The notes beneath the pieces were generated by a model. It was given only the letters and a program-made list of their open reading frames with translations. It had not been told where the DNA came from and made no database searches. Made by a program: the position numbers and the translations under genes. Source: Pleurobrachia bachei (lineage: Eukaryota; Ctenophora; Tentaculata; Cydippida; Pleurobrachiidae). Taken from it: a stretch of 24,348 nucleotides of DNA. Each line of letters starts with the position of its first letter. Within the stretch, counting starts at the first letter, position 1. The stretch lies in contig AVPN01000203.1 of the NCBI GenBank assembly GCA_000695325.1, positions 39,195-63,542 on the forward strand, given 5' to 3'. Below, piece by piece: positions 1 to 12,700 of this stretch.

Positions 1-44
<44 letters not shown>
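1..44. repeat. (CT)n microsatellite
   Basis: An unbroken CT dinucleotide run opens the window and continues as an imperfect pyrimidine-rich stretch to about position 70. It lies about 200 bp upstream of the start codon. It is simple sequence; whether it acts in the promoter cannot be told. Confidence 0.97.
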
Positions 45-54
<10 letters not shown>

Positions 55-104
55 TCTATCTTTTCCCTCTTTATCAATTCCCTTCTATTCAGTAGAGACT
101 TTTC

Positions 105-250
105 TTTTGCATAAAAGCTTAGCTTTGTATTCCCCTTGGCCCTTTGTGCTTTATCGGTTATTTATGCAAAAAACTTTGTATTACTTAATATTGTTTCAGT
201 TCACAACTTAATTAAATCATCATATCTAGTGAAGGAGCAAGCAAGCATTT
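105..250 (+). promoter_or_regulatory. 5' flank: TATA-like box and possible 5'UTR splice acceptor
   Basis: AT-rich DNA directly before the start codon. A TATA-like CATAAAAG lies at 110-117. A convincing acceptor-like string (TTAATATTGTTTCAG, ending at 199) is followed by 51 nt up to the ATG. Two readings fit. Either transcription starts shortly after the TATA-like element, or 200-250 is the start of an exon joined to an upstream non-coding exon or a trans-spliced leader. The sequence alone does not decide. Confidence 0.35.
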
Positions 251-704
251 ATGAAACTGTTTTTGCTCCTCTTGGCTGCTGCCTTGTTGGCAGCGGCTGA
301 GCACCCAGGAGGTGGGGGACCTGGAGGTCCCGGAGGTCCTGGAGGTCCAGGTGGCCCAGGTGGTCCCGGAGGCCCCGGAGGTCCTGGTGGAGATGACGGT
401 CCTGGTGGAGATGACGGTCCCGGTGGAGATGACGGTCCCGGGGGTCCCGGTGGTCCTGGCGGTCCCGGAGGTCCTGGAGGTCCCCCAAAAGGAGGTCCTG
501 GAGGTCCCCCAAAAGGAGGACCTAGAGGCCCTGGTGGTCCCCCAAGAGGAGGTCCTAAAGGTCCTGGAGGTCCCCCAAAAGGAGGACCTAAAGGTCCTGG
601 AGGTCCCCCAAAAGGAGGTCCTAAAGGTCCTGGTGGTCCCCCAAAAGGAGGTCCTGGTGGTCCCCCAAGAGGAGGCCCTGGCGGACCCCCTCCCCATGGA
701 CGTG
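251..704 (+). other. Exon 1: signal peptide and charge-patterned GGP domain
   Basis: Residues 1-16 form a hydrophobic signal peptide, with likely cleavage after the alanine run and before EHPGG. The rest is glycine/proline triplets in three zones: neutral GGP repeats, three acidic GGDDGP repeats (18-bp unit, about 384-438), then basic repeats of about 11 residues (GPGGPPKGGPK-like, 33-bp unit, about 477-690). Glycine at two of every three positions fits polyproline-II or polyglycine-II packing; true collagen triple helix is less likely. The exon ends in phase 1 at CGTG/gtaaga and joins a tectonin blade in exon 2. Confidence 0.8.
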
Positions 705-3700
705 GTAAGAAATTAAAATGTTAAATAAAGATTTATTTTTATCCAAAACGATTTTTCAGGCCCCCCTCCTCAACGAGCCCTTCTTCCTAAGTGGACGCGA
801 CTTCCAGGAGCTCTGACTTCTATATCCTTTGGTCTTGGTGGTCTTTGGGGAGTAAACGCAAATGGAGAAATCTGGGAGTGGAGAGGTAAGTGTACCACAG
901 CTATACTAGTACTATTATACGAAATGTATCTTGCTTTCATAACGTCGTCTCCTTTTCAGAACCTGGACATGGCAAACGTGGACCTCCTCACGGTCATGGA
1001 CATCCCAAGGGCGGACATCCCAAGGGCGGACATCCCAAGGGCGGACATCCCAAGGGCGGACATCCCAAGGGCGGACATCCCAAGGGCGGACATCCCAAGG
1101 GCGGACATCCCAAGGGCGGACATCCCAAGGGCGGACATCCCAAGGGCGGACATCCCAAGGGCGGACATCCCAAGGGCGGACATCCCAAGGGCGGACATCC
1201 CAAGGGCGGACATCCCAAGGGCGGACATCCCAAGGGCGGACACCCCAAGGGCGGCAAGGGTGGTCCCGGAGGTCCAGGTGGTCCCGGAGGCCCACCTCGT
1301 GGAGGTCCTGGAGGTCCCGGTGGTCCTGGAGGTCCCGGTGGTCCTAGAGGCCCCAAGGGAGGCAAAGGTGGCCCCAAGGGAGGAAAGGGAGGTCCCGGTG
1401 GTCCTGGAGGTCCCGGAGGCCCACCTCGTGGAGGTCCTGGAGGTCCCGGTGGTCCTGGAGGTCCCGGTGGTCCTAGAGGCCCCAAGGGAGGCAAAGGTGG
1501 CCCCAAGGGAGGAAAGGGAGGTCCCGGTGGTCCTGGAGGTCCCGGAGGCCCACCTCGTGGAGGTCCTGGAGGTCCCGGTGGTCCTGGAGGTCCCGGTGGT
1601 CCTAGAGGCCCCAAGGGAGGCAAAGGTGGCCCCAAGGGAGGAAAGGGAGGTCCCGGTGGTCCTGGAGGTCCCGGAGGCCCACCTCGTGGAGGTCCTGGAG
1701 GTCCCGGTGGTCCTGGAGGTCCCGGTGGTCCTAGAGGCCCCAAGGGAGGCAAAGGTGGCCCCAAGGGAGGAAAGGGAGGTCCCGGTGGTCCTGGAGGTCC
1801 CGGAGGCCCACCTCGTGGAGGTCCTGGAGGTCCCGGTGGTCCTGGAGGTCCCGGTGGTCCTAGAGGCCCCAAGGGAGGCAAAGGTGGCCCCAAGGGAGGA
1901 AAGGGAGGTCCCGGTGGTCCTGGAGGTCCCGGAGGCCCACCTCGTGGAGGTCCTGGAGGTCCCGGTGGTCCTGGAGGTCCCGGTGGTCCTAGAGGCCCCA
2001 AGGGAGGCAAAGGTGGCCCCAAGGGAGGAAAGGGAGGTCCCGGTGGTCCTGGAGGTCCCGGAGGCCCACCTCGTGGAGGTCCTGGAGGTCCCGGTGGTCC
2101 TGGAGGTCCCGGTGGTCCTAGAGGCCCCAAGGGAGGCAAAGGTGGCCCCAAGGGAGGAAAGGGAGGTCCCGGTGGTCCTGGAGGTCCCGGAGGCCCACCT
2201 CGTGGAGGTCCTGGAGGTCCCGGTGGTCCTGGAGGTCCCGGTGGTCCTAGAGGCCCCAAGGGAGGCAAAGGTGGCCCCAAGGGAGGAAAGGGAGGTCCCG
2301 GTGGTCCTGGAGGTCCCGGAGGCCCACCTCGTGGAGGTCCTGGAGGTCCCGGTGGTCCTGGAGGTCCCGGTGGTCCTAGAGGCCCCAAGGGAGGCAAAGG
2401 TGGCCCCAAGGGAGGAAAGGGAGGTCCCGGTGGTCCTGGAGGTCCCGGAGGCCCACCTCGTGGAGGTCCTGGAGGTCCCGGTGGTCCTGGAGGTCCCGGT
2501 GGTCCTAGAGGCCCCAAGGGAGGCAAAGGTGGCCCCAAGGGAGGAAAGGGAGGTCCCGGTGGTCCTGGAGGTCCCGGAGGCCCACCTCGTGGAGGTCCTG
2601 GAGGTCCCGGTGGTCCTGGAGGTCCCGGTGGTCCTAGAGGCCCCAAGGGAGGCAAAGGTGGCCCCAAGGGAGGAAAGGGAGGTCCCGGTGGTCCTGGAGC
2701 CTGGAGGTCCCAAGGGAGGCAAGGGTGGCCCTAAGGGAGGAAAAGGAGGTCCTGGAGGTCCCGGTGGCCCACCTCGTGGAGGCCCAGGAGGTCCTGGAGG
2801 TCCCGGTGGCCCAGGAGGTCCCGGTGGCCCAGGAGGTCCTGGAGGCCCAGGAGGTCCCGGTGGCCCAGGAGGTCCCGGTGGCCCAAGAGGCCCAAGAGGT
2901 CCTGGAGGTCCCGGAGGCCCACCTCGTGGAGGTCCTGGAGGACCAGGAAGCAAGGGCAAATGGCACAAAGTTGCTGGTAGCCTCATGCATGTTGCAGTGG
3001 GACGAAGTATCTGGGGAGTCAATAAGAACCACCAGATCTTCAAATATCTTGGTAACAACAAGTGGAAGCATATTGCCGGTGCCCTGACTAACATTGACGT
3101 CAGTGATCATGATCATGTTTGGGGAGTGAACAAGCAGATGAACATTTGGAGGTGGCAGGGAACAAAGTTTGAGAAAATTGATGGTGCTGCCATCCAGGTC
3201 AGTGTTGGAATGGCTGGAGTCTGGGTAGTCAACAAGGCCAACGATATCTATCACCGTCTTGGAACTTTCGGAGACAAAAAGGGAAATGGAGCCAAGGTAA
3301 GTCGCTTGACGGTTTTCTCCGGGTTAACTCGTCATCAATGTTACTCTATTATAAGTTTCTAATAATCTATAATGTTGCAGTGGGCTAAAATTGATGGTAA
3401 ACTGAAGTGGGTTGCCTCTGGCCACGGTATCATTGTCGGTGTTAACAAAGCTGATCTCATCTACTACCGACTGGGCATCAACCCTAAGAAACCCCTCGGA
3501 ACTAAGTGGGTGAATGTACCCGGAAAACTGGCCCGTATCGATATCCACGGAGATGCGGTGTTTGGTGTGAATGCTCAGCATCATGTCTACAAGGCCCCTG
3601 TTGCACCCATCGGTAAACCCCAGGGAGGAGGCGGAGGTGGCTTTGTTGAAGGTACGTAGTTGTTATGAGAGAACTTCTTTCTCGAGAAATTGTATCATGA

Positions 3701-6700
3701 TAAGAAGAACGTGAATAATACTAAGTTCTAAGTCAAACTCAGAAGTCAGCTTGCTGCAACACGTACCAATAAAGTTGTGTTTCTTTTATTAGTTTCCTAC
3801 GAGGAGCGTGAGGGTGTTTACCTTGCCGGATACACCTCTGGAAAGATGATTGCCTTCAAAACCCTGCCAGAAGCTCTAGCTGCATGTGCCCCACGCAAAG
3901 GTAACATTAACACTTGACAATAATTCTACAACCTCTCTGCCGGTTATGGGGTTTATCAAGATCATCCGAAAAATTCAGCTTTAAGTAACTAAAGAGCATA
4001 GAGTATTCTGTTGAGCTAACCTCTAATCGTTGCAGATTGTGGTGGAGTTACAAAGGAACCCGCCAAGGGAAACAAGTTCACTCTGAGGAAGGGAAAAGCA
4101 CCCAAGAAGGCTAAATCTGGAGAGACTTCTTGGATCAAGGGCAAGGCCCCTGAACGCAAGGGACCTAAACCTCCCCAACTGGCTATTTTGGGTCGATGGG
4201 AACAGTTCCCCGGAAGATACTATCGCATTGCTATCGGTGGGGCCGGTATTTTCGCCATCACCAAGAAACACACCATCCACGAGTGGAAGGGTAAGTAAAT
4301 AATTAATAACTCAGAGATTACACGCGATATTAGAGAATACTCAAGTGACTAACAGCTCATTATATTTCCAGGAGGTAAATGGGTTACAATCAAGGGAAGT
4401 CTTGCACATATTGCTGTCGGTAAGACAGTGTGGGGTGTGAACAAGGCATACGATATCTTCATGTACCTGGGCAAGAACAGATGGAAGAACATCAAGGGTA
4501 AACTAACCAACCTCGATGTCTCGGAGAAGAACCACGTCTGGGGAGTGAACACCAAAGCGAAGGGAGCAATCTTCAGGTGGACTGGTAAAGCCTGGGAGAC
4601 GGTACAGGGAGCTGCCATCCAGATTTCCGTAGGAGATTCTGGTGTCTGGTGTGTAAATGCTGGCAACAACATCTACTACAGGACTGGAACTTTCATGGAC
4701 AAAAATACCAAGGGAAAATCCGTAAGTATTTGACTGTTTTATTCAATTGGGTCATCTCACAAGTTCTCTTACACTAAATCTTGTTCAGTGGGTGCACGTT
4801 CCTGGATCCCTCAAATGGGTATCTTCTGGGCGCGGACTGGTGGTCGGTGTGAACAAGAACGACCAGATCTACTTCCGAATCGGAATCACTCCTCAAGCTC
4901 CCTATGGAACACAGTGGGCCATGGTAGGAGGAAAACTCTCCATGATCGATATCTACAGACTGACGGTGGTCGGTGCTAACAGCGCCCAGATCCCCTGGAA
5001 GTCTCCCGTCGGACCCGTCAGGGGCCAGATCATCGGAGGAAGCTCGACCAAGACAACCACTAAGACTGGTTAGTAAAATAAGATTATCGTAACGAGACGT
5101 TAATAGAAACAGAATTAATATTCATCGTTCTTACTATTATTTTCCCCAGTTACCTTCACGCAAGTGAACGGTGCCAAGCTGAACGGTTACTCTTCTGGAA
5201 AGAGGATCGCTTTTAACACCCTAGGAGAGGCCCTCCAGGCCTGTATCCGTCGAAAAGGTTAGAGTTACCAATGTCACTTGTCAGCAGTCTATACCCTGGT
5301 ATCTTCCCCTAGTAATATAGTTGTTATGTGCGAAATGTAAATGTCAAGATGGCAGCAACCAATTCTCTCCATTTAGATTGTGGAGGTGTTACCAGGGAAA
5401 CAAAATCTAAGCAAAAGGCCAAGTTCACCCTGCGTAAGGGCAAAAAACCTGTCAAGTCAGCTGGAGAGGTTTCCTGGACTAGTGGAAAGGTTTCTACCAA
5501 GACAACCATTACAATGGGTAAGCCTTATAGCTCCAGAGAGAAGGGATAGGAAGAGATAGCGAGAGAGAAAGAGAAAGGATGTGTCTAAAATCAATATCTC
5601 TGAGCTTAAACGATCACTGGTCGTCACCCTAATCCCACCCATTTCAGCCTCTGTCTCCTACACCATGACATACGGTGGTTACAGCTGGGATTACAAGACC
5701 AACCAGGTGATTGCCGGGGACTACGTCAGCAAGACCTCCTACAAAACCTACACCACCGCCCTGGACGCGTGCTACTCCAACACCAAGTGTAAGGGTGTCT
5801 CCTACTACCCTGAGAATGGGAAGTTCTGGCTGAACGCCAAGACCAAGGCGAAGTCCCACCCCGGTGGTATGTTCTGGAGGAAGAAGGGCAAGAGTTACAC
5901 CTACAGTGGCCGTGTTTGGTCCATGTACTCGGGGTACCAAATCAAGGGAGGAAAGTCTTCAACCAAGAAATACACCGAGTAAGTTGTTTGTAAGAAGGAC
6001 GTTTCTTGGTACATACAAAGTTAATTCTGAATGATTTTAACAGCCCGTTTGACACACCTTTCCTTCAAATGTCCTTTCCTTTAGTCTATACGATGCTCTC
6101 TACGCTTGTGCCTCTGCTTCCGCCTGTAATGGTGTGAACAAGGTTTCCAGCTCTGAGTACTACCTGATGAAGGGAACCACAGTTGAGGTCAAAAAGGGAC
6201 GCAGCTGTTACATCCAGGGAGGTACGTTAATTCTGCCAGGAATACTAGTTTAAAGTCAGAATTTCAAAGTAAAACCACTCCATTCGTTCCTCAGACACTT
6301 GGTAGCACTCACAATATGTTATATGCTGTAACACTAAATACTCCATTATATCCCAGATTCCGTGAAGATGTATGGTGGTTACACCTACGCAATTCTGACC
6401 GGTGTCTACTACGGAGGGTGGCTCTCCACCACCGTATATACCACCCAAGCTAGTGCCCTCAAGGCTTGCTCCTCCAACGCCAAGTGTACCGTAAGTATAG
6501 TTGAACATATTATTACTTCCCCTTTTACCTCCAAGCCAAGCTGAATTGAACCCCATACTAAACAGCATTGTAACCAATGTAATGTTTCTGTATCAGGGTG
6601 TTACCAAGATTGGAACTAAAAAGTACCGACTGAACAGTGGAACTACCGTACAGAGTAACAGCAAGTACACCCTCTACCCCAAGGGAGGCCTTGCTGATAT

Positions 6701-9700
6701 CACCTTCTACTACAGCTTTGCTAGTAAGTTTCAATCACGAAAAAAATAAATCTTTACTCAGACATTTCGGTGATACTAATGTTTTCTTTCTCTTTCAGAC
6801 TTCGTTTGGGGAGCCTACTCTCCCTATGCCCTGGCTGGCAAGGTCGACGGAAAGACCTACAAGACCCGCTCTGCTGCCCTTGATGCGTGTATGCAGAATA
6901 AGAAGTGTGTCGGTTTCACCCAGAACTCCAACACCAACTACTACCTGAATAGCGCCACCAAGAAGATCAAGACTGCCGGCAAGATTGCTCATCTGAAACT
7001 TGGAAAGGGCAAGTTCTCCAACGACTATCTCTTCCAAGAAAAGAACGGATACCAGCTTCAGGGTACGCCATGTGATTCTCATTAATGCTTGACACTGTCA
7101 CCCCTAACTAATGCTTCTAGTATACGATCCACGTCTAATTCTAATATATCACTCGAACTGACCCATCCATTATAACCTAGGTACCCTCGGCAAGAAGACC
7201 TACACCTCCGTGGACACTGCAGCCAAGGCTTGTGCCACCAACTCCGCCTGCAAGGGTTTCACCTACCTGTCTTCTAAGAAATACGAACTTAACACCTCTA
7301 CAACCGCCAAGGCTGTCAAGGGAAAAATTACCTACATTAAGCGAGGTAAACGTCTATCTGACGTCTGTTTGTTTGTCTGTTTGTCTGTGTGTGGGTGTGT
7401 GTGATACAAGGAAATGCTGGGTATCTCTAGTGGTTGCATAGTCTCCTCCGCATCTCAATATCTCTGTGTGTAAAATAACTTATCCCCTCTCTCTGCATGC
7501 AGTCACGTCAACTCTAACACGTGACCTGTTCCAGGCAAGACCACTGCACACAAGAGCTACTACTGGACTAAGAACACAGGTGTCAAGGGTCAGGAATACC
7601 TTTCTACCACTGCCTACAAATCCCTCACCTCTGCCAAACAGAAGTGTCTGGCCAATGCTAAGTGTGGTGGTGTCACTGAGAGTGGCAGCAAGTACTATCT
7701 GAACAAGTACCACACCGTTGTCAGTAACGCTGGTACTTCAGTCCACGTGAAGGGTGGAGAACAGATCAAGGAGATCACTGTCTCCCTCTCATACAATGGC
7801 TACACCTGGAAGATGAAGACTCCCTGGCAGTTTGCTACTAAACTCAGCAAAACCAAGTATACCTCTCTCAGCGCTGCCCTCAAAGCTTGTGCCAAGAATG
7901 CCAAGTGTATGGGTGTCACGAAAGAGAAGACTGGAGCGTACTACCTCGGTTCTGGAACCAAGTACAAGCCCGGAAAGGGAATGTCTATCTTTATCAAGTA
8001 TGGAGTTCTCTCCATGTACGGAGGGTACACCTGGACTTACAAGAGTGGATACACCATGTCTGGTGGTCACCTCTCTTCCACCAAGTACACCACCAAGGCC
8101 AAGGCCCTGGCTGCCTGTAAGGCTAACAGCAAGTGTACCGGAATCATCTTGGAGAGCAAGAAGTACTACCTTGGAAAGGGGAGCAGCTTCAAGGCTAAGA
8201 GTGGCTCTAAAGCCTGGAAGAAAACTAGTAAGTGAAAAAGTCTCCTTGACAAACCAACAGTTGACGTAATATGCAAACATTTGTATTTGTATTGACAAAC
8301 AGACTGACATATGACTGACCAGGCGCCGTCAAGACCAAGAAGGATCACTACTGGACTTTGTACAATGACTACAAACTCAGCGGAGACATCAAGTCTTACA
8401 AAACTCTGGCTCTTGCCATGACTGCCTGTACTTCTAACGCCAAGTGTATGGGTGTCACTACTCATGTAAGAGACTGACGACTAACTGAAAACTGACTTAT
8501 TGCTGTGTATTTCATGTCAACTTTTTAACAACTCTTTCTTCTTCAGAGTACCAAAGTGCACAAGACCAACACTGGATACACTCCTTCCTCTGCCTCTGGA
8601 AAGACTGCCTACGTCAAGGGATCTGCCTACACCAGCAAATACGCCACTAGGTCTCACGCTCACATGTACCTGGTCTACCAGCCCTACACCTTGGCCTCTC
8701 CCTACGGAAGCAAGCTCACCACCCGAGCCAAGGCCTTCGCTGCATGTGAGAAGGACAAGGCCTGTAAGGGTTTCACCAGATACGGATCTGGAAACTACAA
8801 GCTCAACAAGAAGACCACCAAGACCCAGAAGGTTGGCAGTGTCGCCTACATCAAGAAGGGAACCGCCATCCCCAATGGAGGACGTCTGTGGGGTCTCTAT
8901 GAGGGACAGAAGCTGAGTGGATACGTCAGCAAGACCAAATACACCAGCGATACCAAGGCCTTCACTGCTTGCGCTAGCAACTCCAAGTGTAAGGGAGTTA
9001 CCAAGGAGGGAACCAGCAACTACAAGCTTAACACTGGATCTACCCCCAGTACCAAAAAGGGAATGGAAGCCTACATCAAGGGAAGTGGATTCACCACCTC
9101 CAACGGCTACTACTGGTCTGAGATGAGCTCTTACGAGTTTGATACCATCGGATCCAAGAAGTACACTTCAGTATCGAGCGCTAAGACCGCTTGTGCCAAG
9201 GCTGGACCCGCCAAGTGTACTGGTGTGAGCAAGCACGGAAGCAAATCTTACTATCTCGGTACCTCCGGAACTATTCACCCCAACAGCGACTACACTATCT
9301 ACCTCATTGGAGGATCCGAAGTCAAATACACCACCGTCACCATTACCTACAACAACTACACCTGGAAGATGTACAAGCCCAAGTACCTCGGAGGCAAAAT
9401 CGGAAAGACCACCTACAAGACCAGGAACAAGGCCCTCAAGGCTTGCGCTAAGAACTCCAAGTGTAACGGAGTAACCAAGACCAAAAAGACTAAGACATAC
9501 GCTCTTTACTCCGGATCTACTCCCAGGCCTGGAAATGGAGTCATCTCATATGTCAAGCAGGGGAAGAGCTACACTGCATCCAGCACCGTCTGGACTGTCA
9601 AGAGCAACGCTGTTGTCACCAAGAACTACAGTTCCAAGGTCTACACTAGCCTTTCTGCCGCACTCAAGGCTTGTGCCGCTGCCAGCGGTTGCAAGGCCGT

Positions 9701-12700
9701 CAGTAAGATTGCCTCAGGAAAGTACAAGCTGAAATCTTCCAAGGCCACTACCACCTCTAAGGGAAAGAAGACGTACGTTCAGGGATCTACTATCAGTACC
9801 TCCAACGACTTCTACTGGACTGAGAAGTCTGGATACAAGTTCGACAACAAACTGGCCGCAACTGCCTACACTTCCAAGAGCAAGGCTCTGGCTGCCTGTG
9901 CTGCCAAATCTACCAGCTGTACCGGTGTTACCAAGACCAGTGGAAAGTACTACGCCATGAAGGGCAGTGACATCACTGCTGACTCCAAGAGTACTTCCTG
10001 GGTCATTGGAGACCGTGTTAAGATCACTTCCTACATGGTCTTTGCCGGAAAGGCATGGAGTATTCACTCCCCCTACACTCTCTCTGGAGCCGCTGACAAA
10101 AAGACCTACACTACTATGACGAAGGCTGCCGATGGGTGTATGAAAAACAAGAAGTGTGTTGGTTTCACCAGGACCGCTGCTAACAAATTCTCTCTCAACA
10201 CAAAGGCTACCCTTACCGCCAAAACTGGCCATGTTGCATATGTTAGACACGGATCTTACGTGACGGTTAACAACGTTTTGTGGCCCAAGTTTTCTGGATA
10301 CAAACTGTCCACTCAGTACGGAACTACCACTTATACCTCTGACAGCGCTGCCATGAAGGCTTGTGCCGCTTCCACTTCCTGTAAGGGTATCACAAAGACC
10401 GCTGCTAAGAAGTACACCCTCGGATCTACCACCAGCAAGACCAAGGCCAAGGGCCAGGTTGCTTACATCAAGGGAGATGAGGTTGCCTCCTCTTCTAAGT
10501 ATTATTGGACCAAGAAGAAGGGCTACAGCCTGAATACCAAGCTAAAGAGCACCAAGTATACCGATCTTTCCTCTGCCAAGGTTGCATGTGCTGCTGCCGC
10601 TACTTGTGCGGGAGTTGTCAAGGAGGGAAGCAAGAAGTACTACACTTACAAGGACGTGAAACTAGTACCAAATGGTGAAAGGACCACCTATCTCAAGACC
10701 GGAGGCGTAATTTCCTTCACTACCATGTCTATCACCAGCCAGGGATATGTCTGGAAGTACAAGAACCCATTCGCTCTCTCCGGATCTGCAAGCAAGACCA
10801 CTTACAAGAGCCGTGACAAGGCTTTGAAGGCTTGTGCCGCTCTTAGTGCTTGCAAGGGAGTTACTTACACCAGTACGACCAAGAAATATGCTCTGAACAG
10901 CAGCGCAACCCCTCATCCCGGTAAGGGACAGACCGTCTACATCAAGTCTGGAAAGTCTGTCAACTACGCCTACCATGTGTGGACTACCAAGACCGGCAGC
11001 AAACTGGTCGGATACAAGGATAAGAAGACTTACACTAGCAGGAAGGCTGCCATGAAGGCTTGTGCCTCTACCAGTGGATGTAAGGGAGTTACCAAGGAGG
11101 GAACCAACAAGTTTAGGATTAACTCCTCCACCACCGTCAAATCAGTTTCAGGTACTTTCATATTACTTGGATAAACAATGACATTCTATTGACCTTCATA
11201 AAATATAATTCCTTTCTAAATCTAAAAAAACAATTTCCACAATCCATTTCTCCCAGGAATGACTGCCTATATCATGGGTGATGCTACTGAGACTTCCAAC
11301 AACTACAACTGGACCCCCAAGAAGAAGTATCAGCTTGGAAGTGCCGGGAAGACAAAGTACACTACCAAGGCCAAGGCTGCTGCTGCTTGTGCCAAGTCCT
11401 CCACTTGTACTGGGTAGGTGGTCAAAAAGTTTTATCACCAGATTTTGATTGTACGTGTACTATCTTAAGTTTTTCTTCATTTTATTCTGATTAGACATAC
11501 TAATCGATATTTCTTTTCCAGATTCACCAAGTACGGAGACAAGAACTACAAGATTAACACTGGCTCTGATATCACTAGCAAATCTACAGCTATTGCCTAC
11601 GTTCGAGGCGGATATGACAAAACTGAACACACCCTATTCTTTGCAGGTTTGTCTCTTTCACTTCCTGATATCATTATGGTAACCATGCTACCATATCTCT
11701 AACTAACTCCAATTTCAGACCGTGTGTATCACGCCAAGTCGCCCTACAAGTACGCCAAGGCATATGGTTCCACCTACACTACTCTTACCGCTGCCCTTGA
11801 CGCGTGCGAGAAGGACAAGGCCTGTCTTGGATTCAACTACAACGGCTCCAAGTTCCAGAAGACCAAGTCCACCACCGCCACTGCTGCTGTCGGCTATGTA
11901 GCCTACAAGAAGGGAGGACAGTTTGTGACCAGTCAGGGATACATGTGGGATCAACAGAAGAACACTAAGCTGACTGGCTATTACGACAAGGTCACGTATA
12001 CCAGCGACAGCAAGGCCTTCAAGGTGTGTGCTGGATCTACTAGTTGTAAGGGTATCACCAAAGAGGGAACCAAGAAGTACAGGGCCAATAGCAGTGCCAC
12101 TGGAAAGACGAAGAAGGGAATGACCGCCTACGTCCAGGGAAGTCCCTACGTTCTCTACAACAAGTACTACTTCACCGAGAAGGATGGATACACTCTATCT
12201 GGATACGTCAGCACAAAGAAGTACACAACCAAATCCAAGGCCATGGCTGCTTGTCTCACCTCCTCCAAGTGTAATGGTGTTACCAAGGAAGGAACCAAGA
12301 ATTACAGACTCAACACTGGATACACTATTAGTTCTTACTCTACCAGGACTGCCTACCTGAAGGGAGGAGCTAAGGTTAACTTCCAGAGTTACAAATCCAC
12401 CTACGCCGGCTACAGCTGGACCTTCAAGTATCCTCATACCCTCAAGGGATACGCCGACAAGAAGGTTTATAAGACTCGCAAGGCTGCCCTTACTGCTTGT
12501 GCTGCTAACACCAAGTGTCTTGGTGTCACCAAGGAGAAGGCCAAAACCTTCAGGCTCAACAGCTCTTCATCTGTTTTGAAGAATAAGGATAGGTCTGTCT
12601 GGATTAAGGGAGGAAAGGTCGTCAAAGCTTCCGGTGTCAACTGGTCCAAGAAGTCCAAGACCAAGCTATCGGGATACTACAACAAAACTACTTACAAGAC

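Noticed and set aside
251-704. True fibrillar collagen domain
   Set aside because: Gly occupies two of three positions and the triplet register is broken often by PP and KGG steps; there is no collagen C-propeptide.
994-2667. Antisense open frame rich in GPP triplets, collagen-like
   Set aside because: It is the reverse complement of the GGP array, whose 129-bp unit is a multiple of three and keeps several frames open. No start context, signal peptide or ends of its own.
1001-2705. CRISPR array
   Set aside because: The repeats are directly adjacent, coding and without unique spacers, inside a spliced eukaryotic gene.
924-3362. Alternative + frame across exon 3 (VLEVPVVLEVP-type repeats)
   Set aside because: It is open only because of the repeat. 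The GGP frame is used on both sides of the 7-bp duplication and joins the signal peptide and the tectonin blades.
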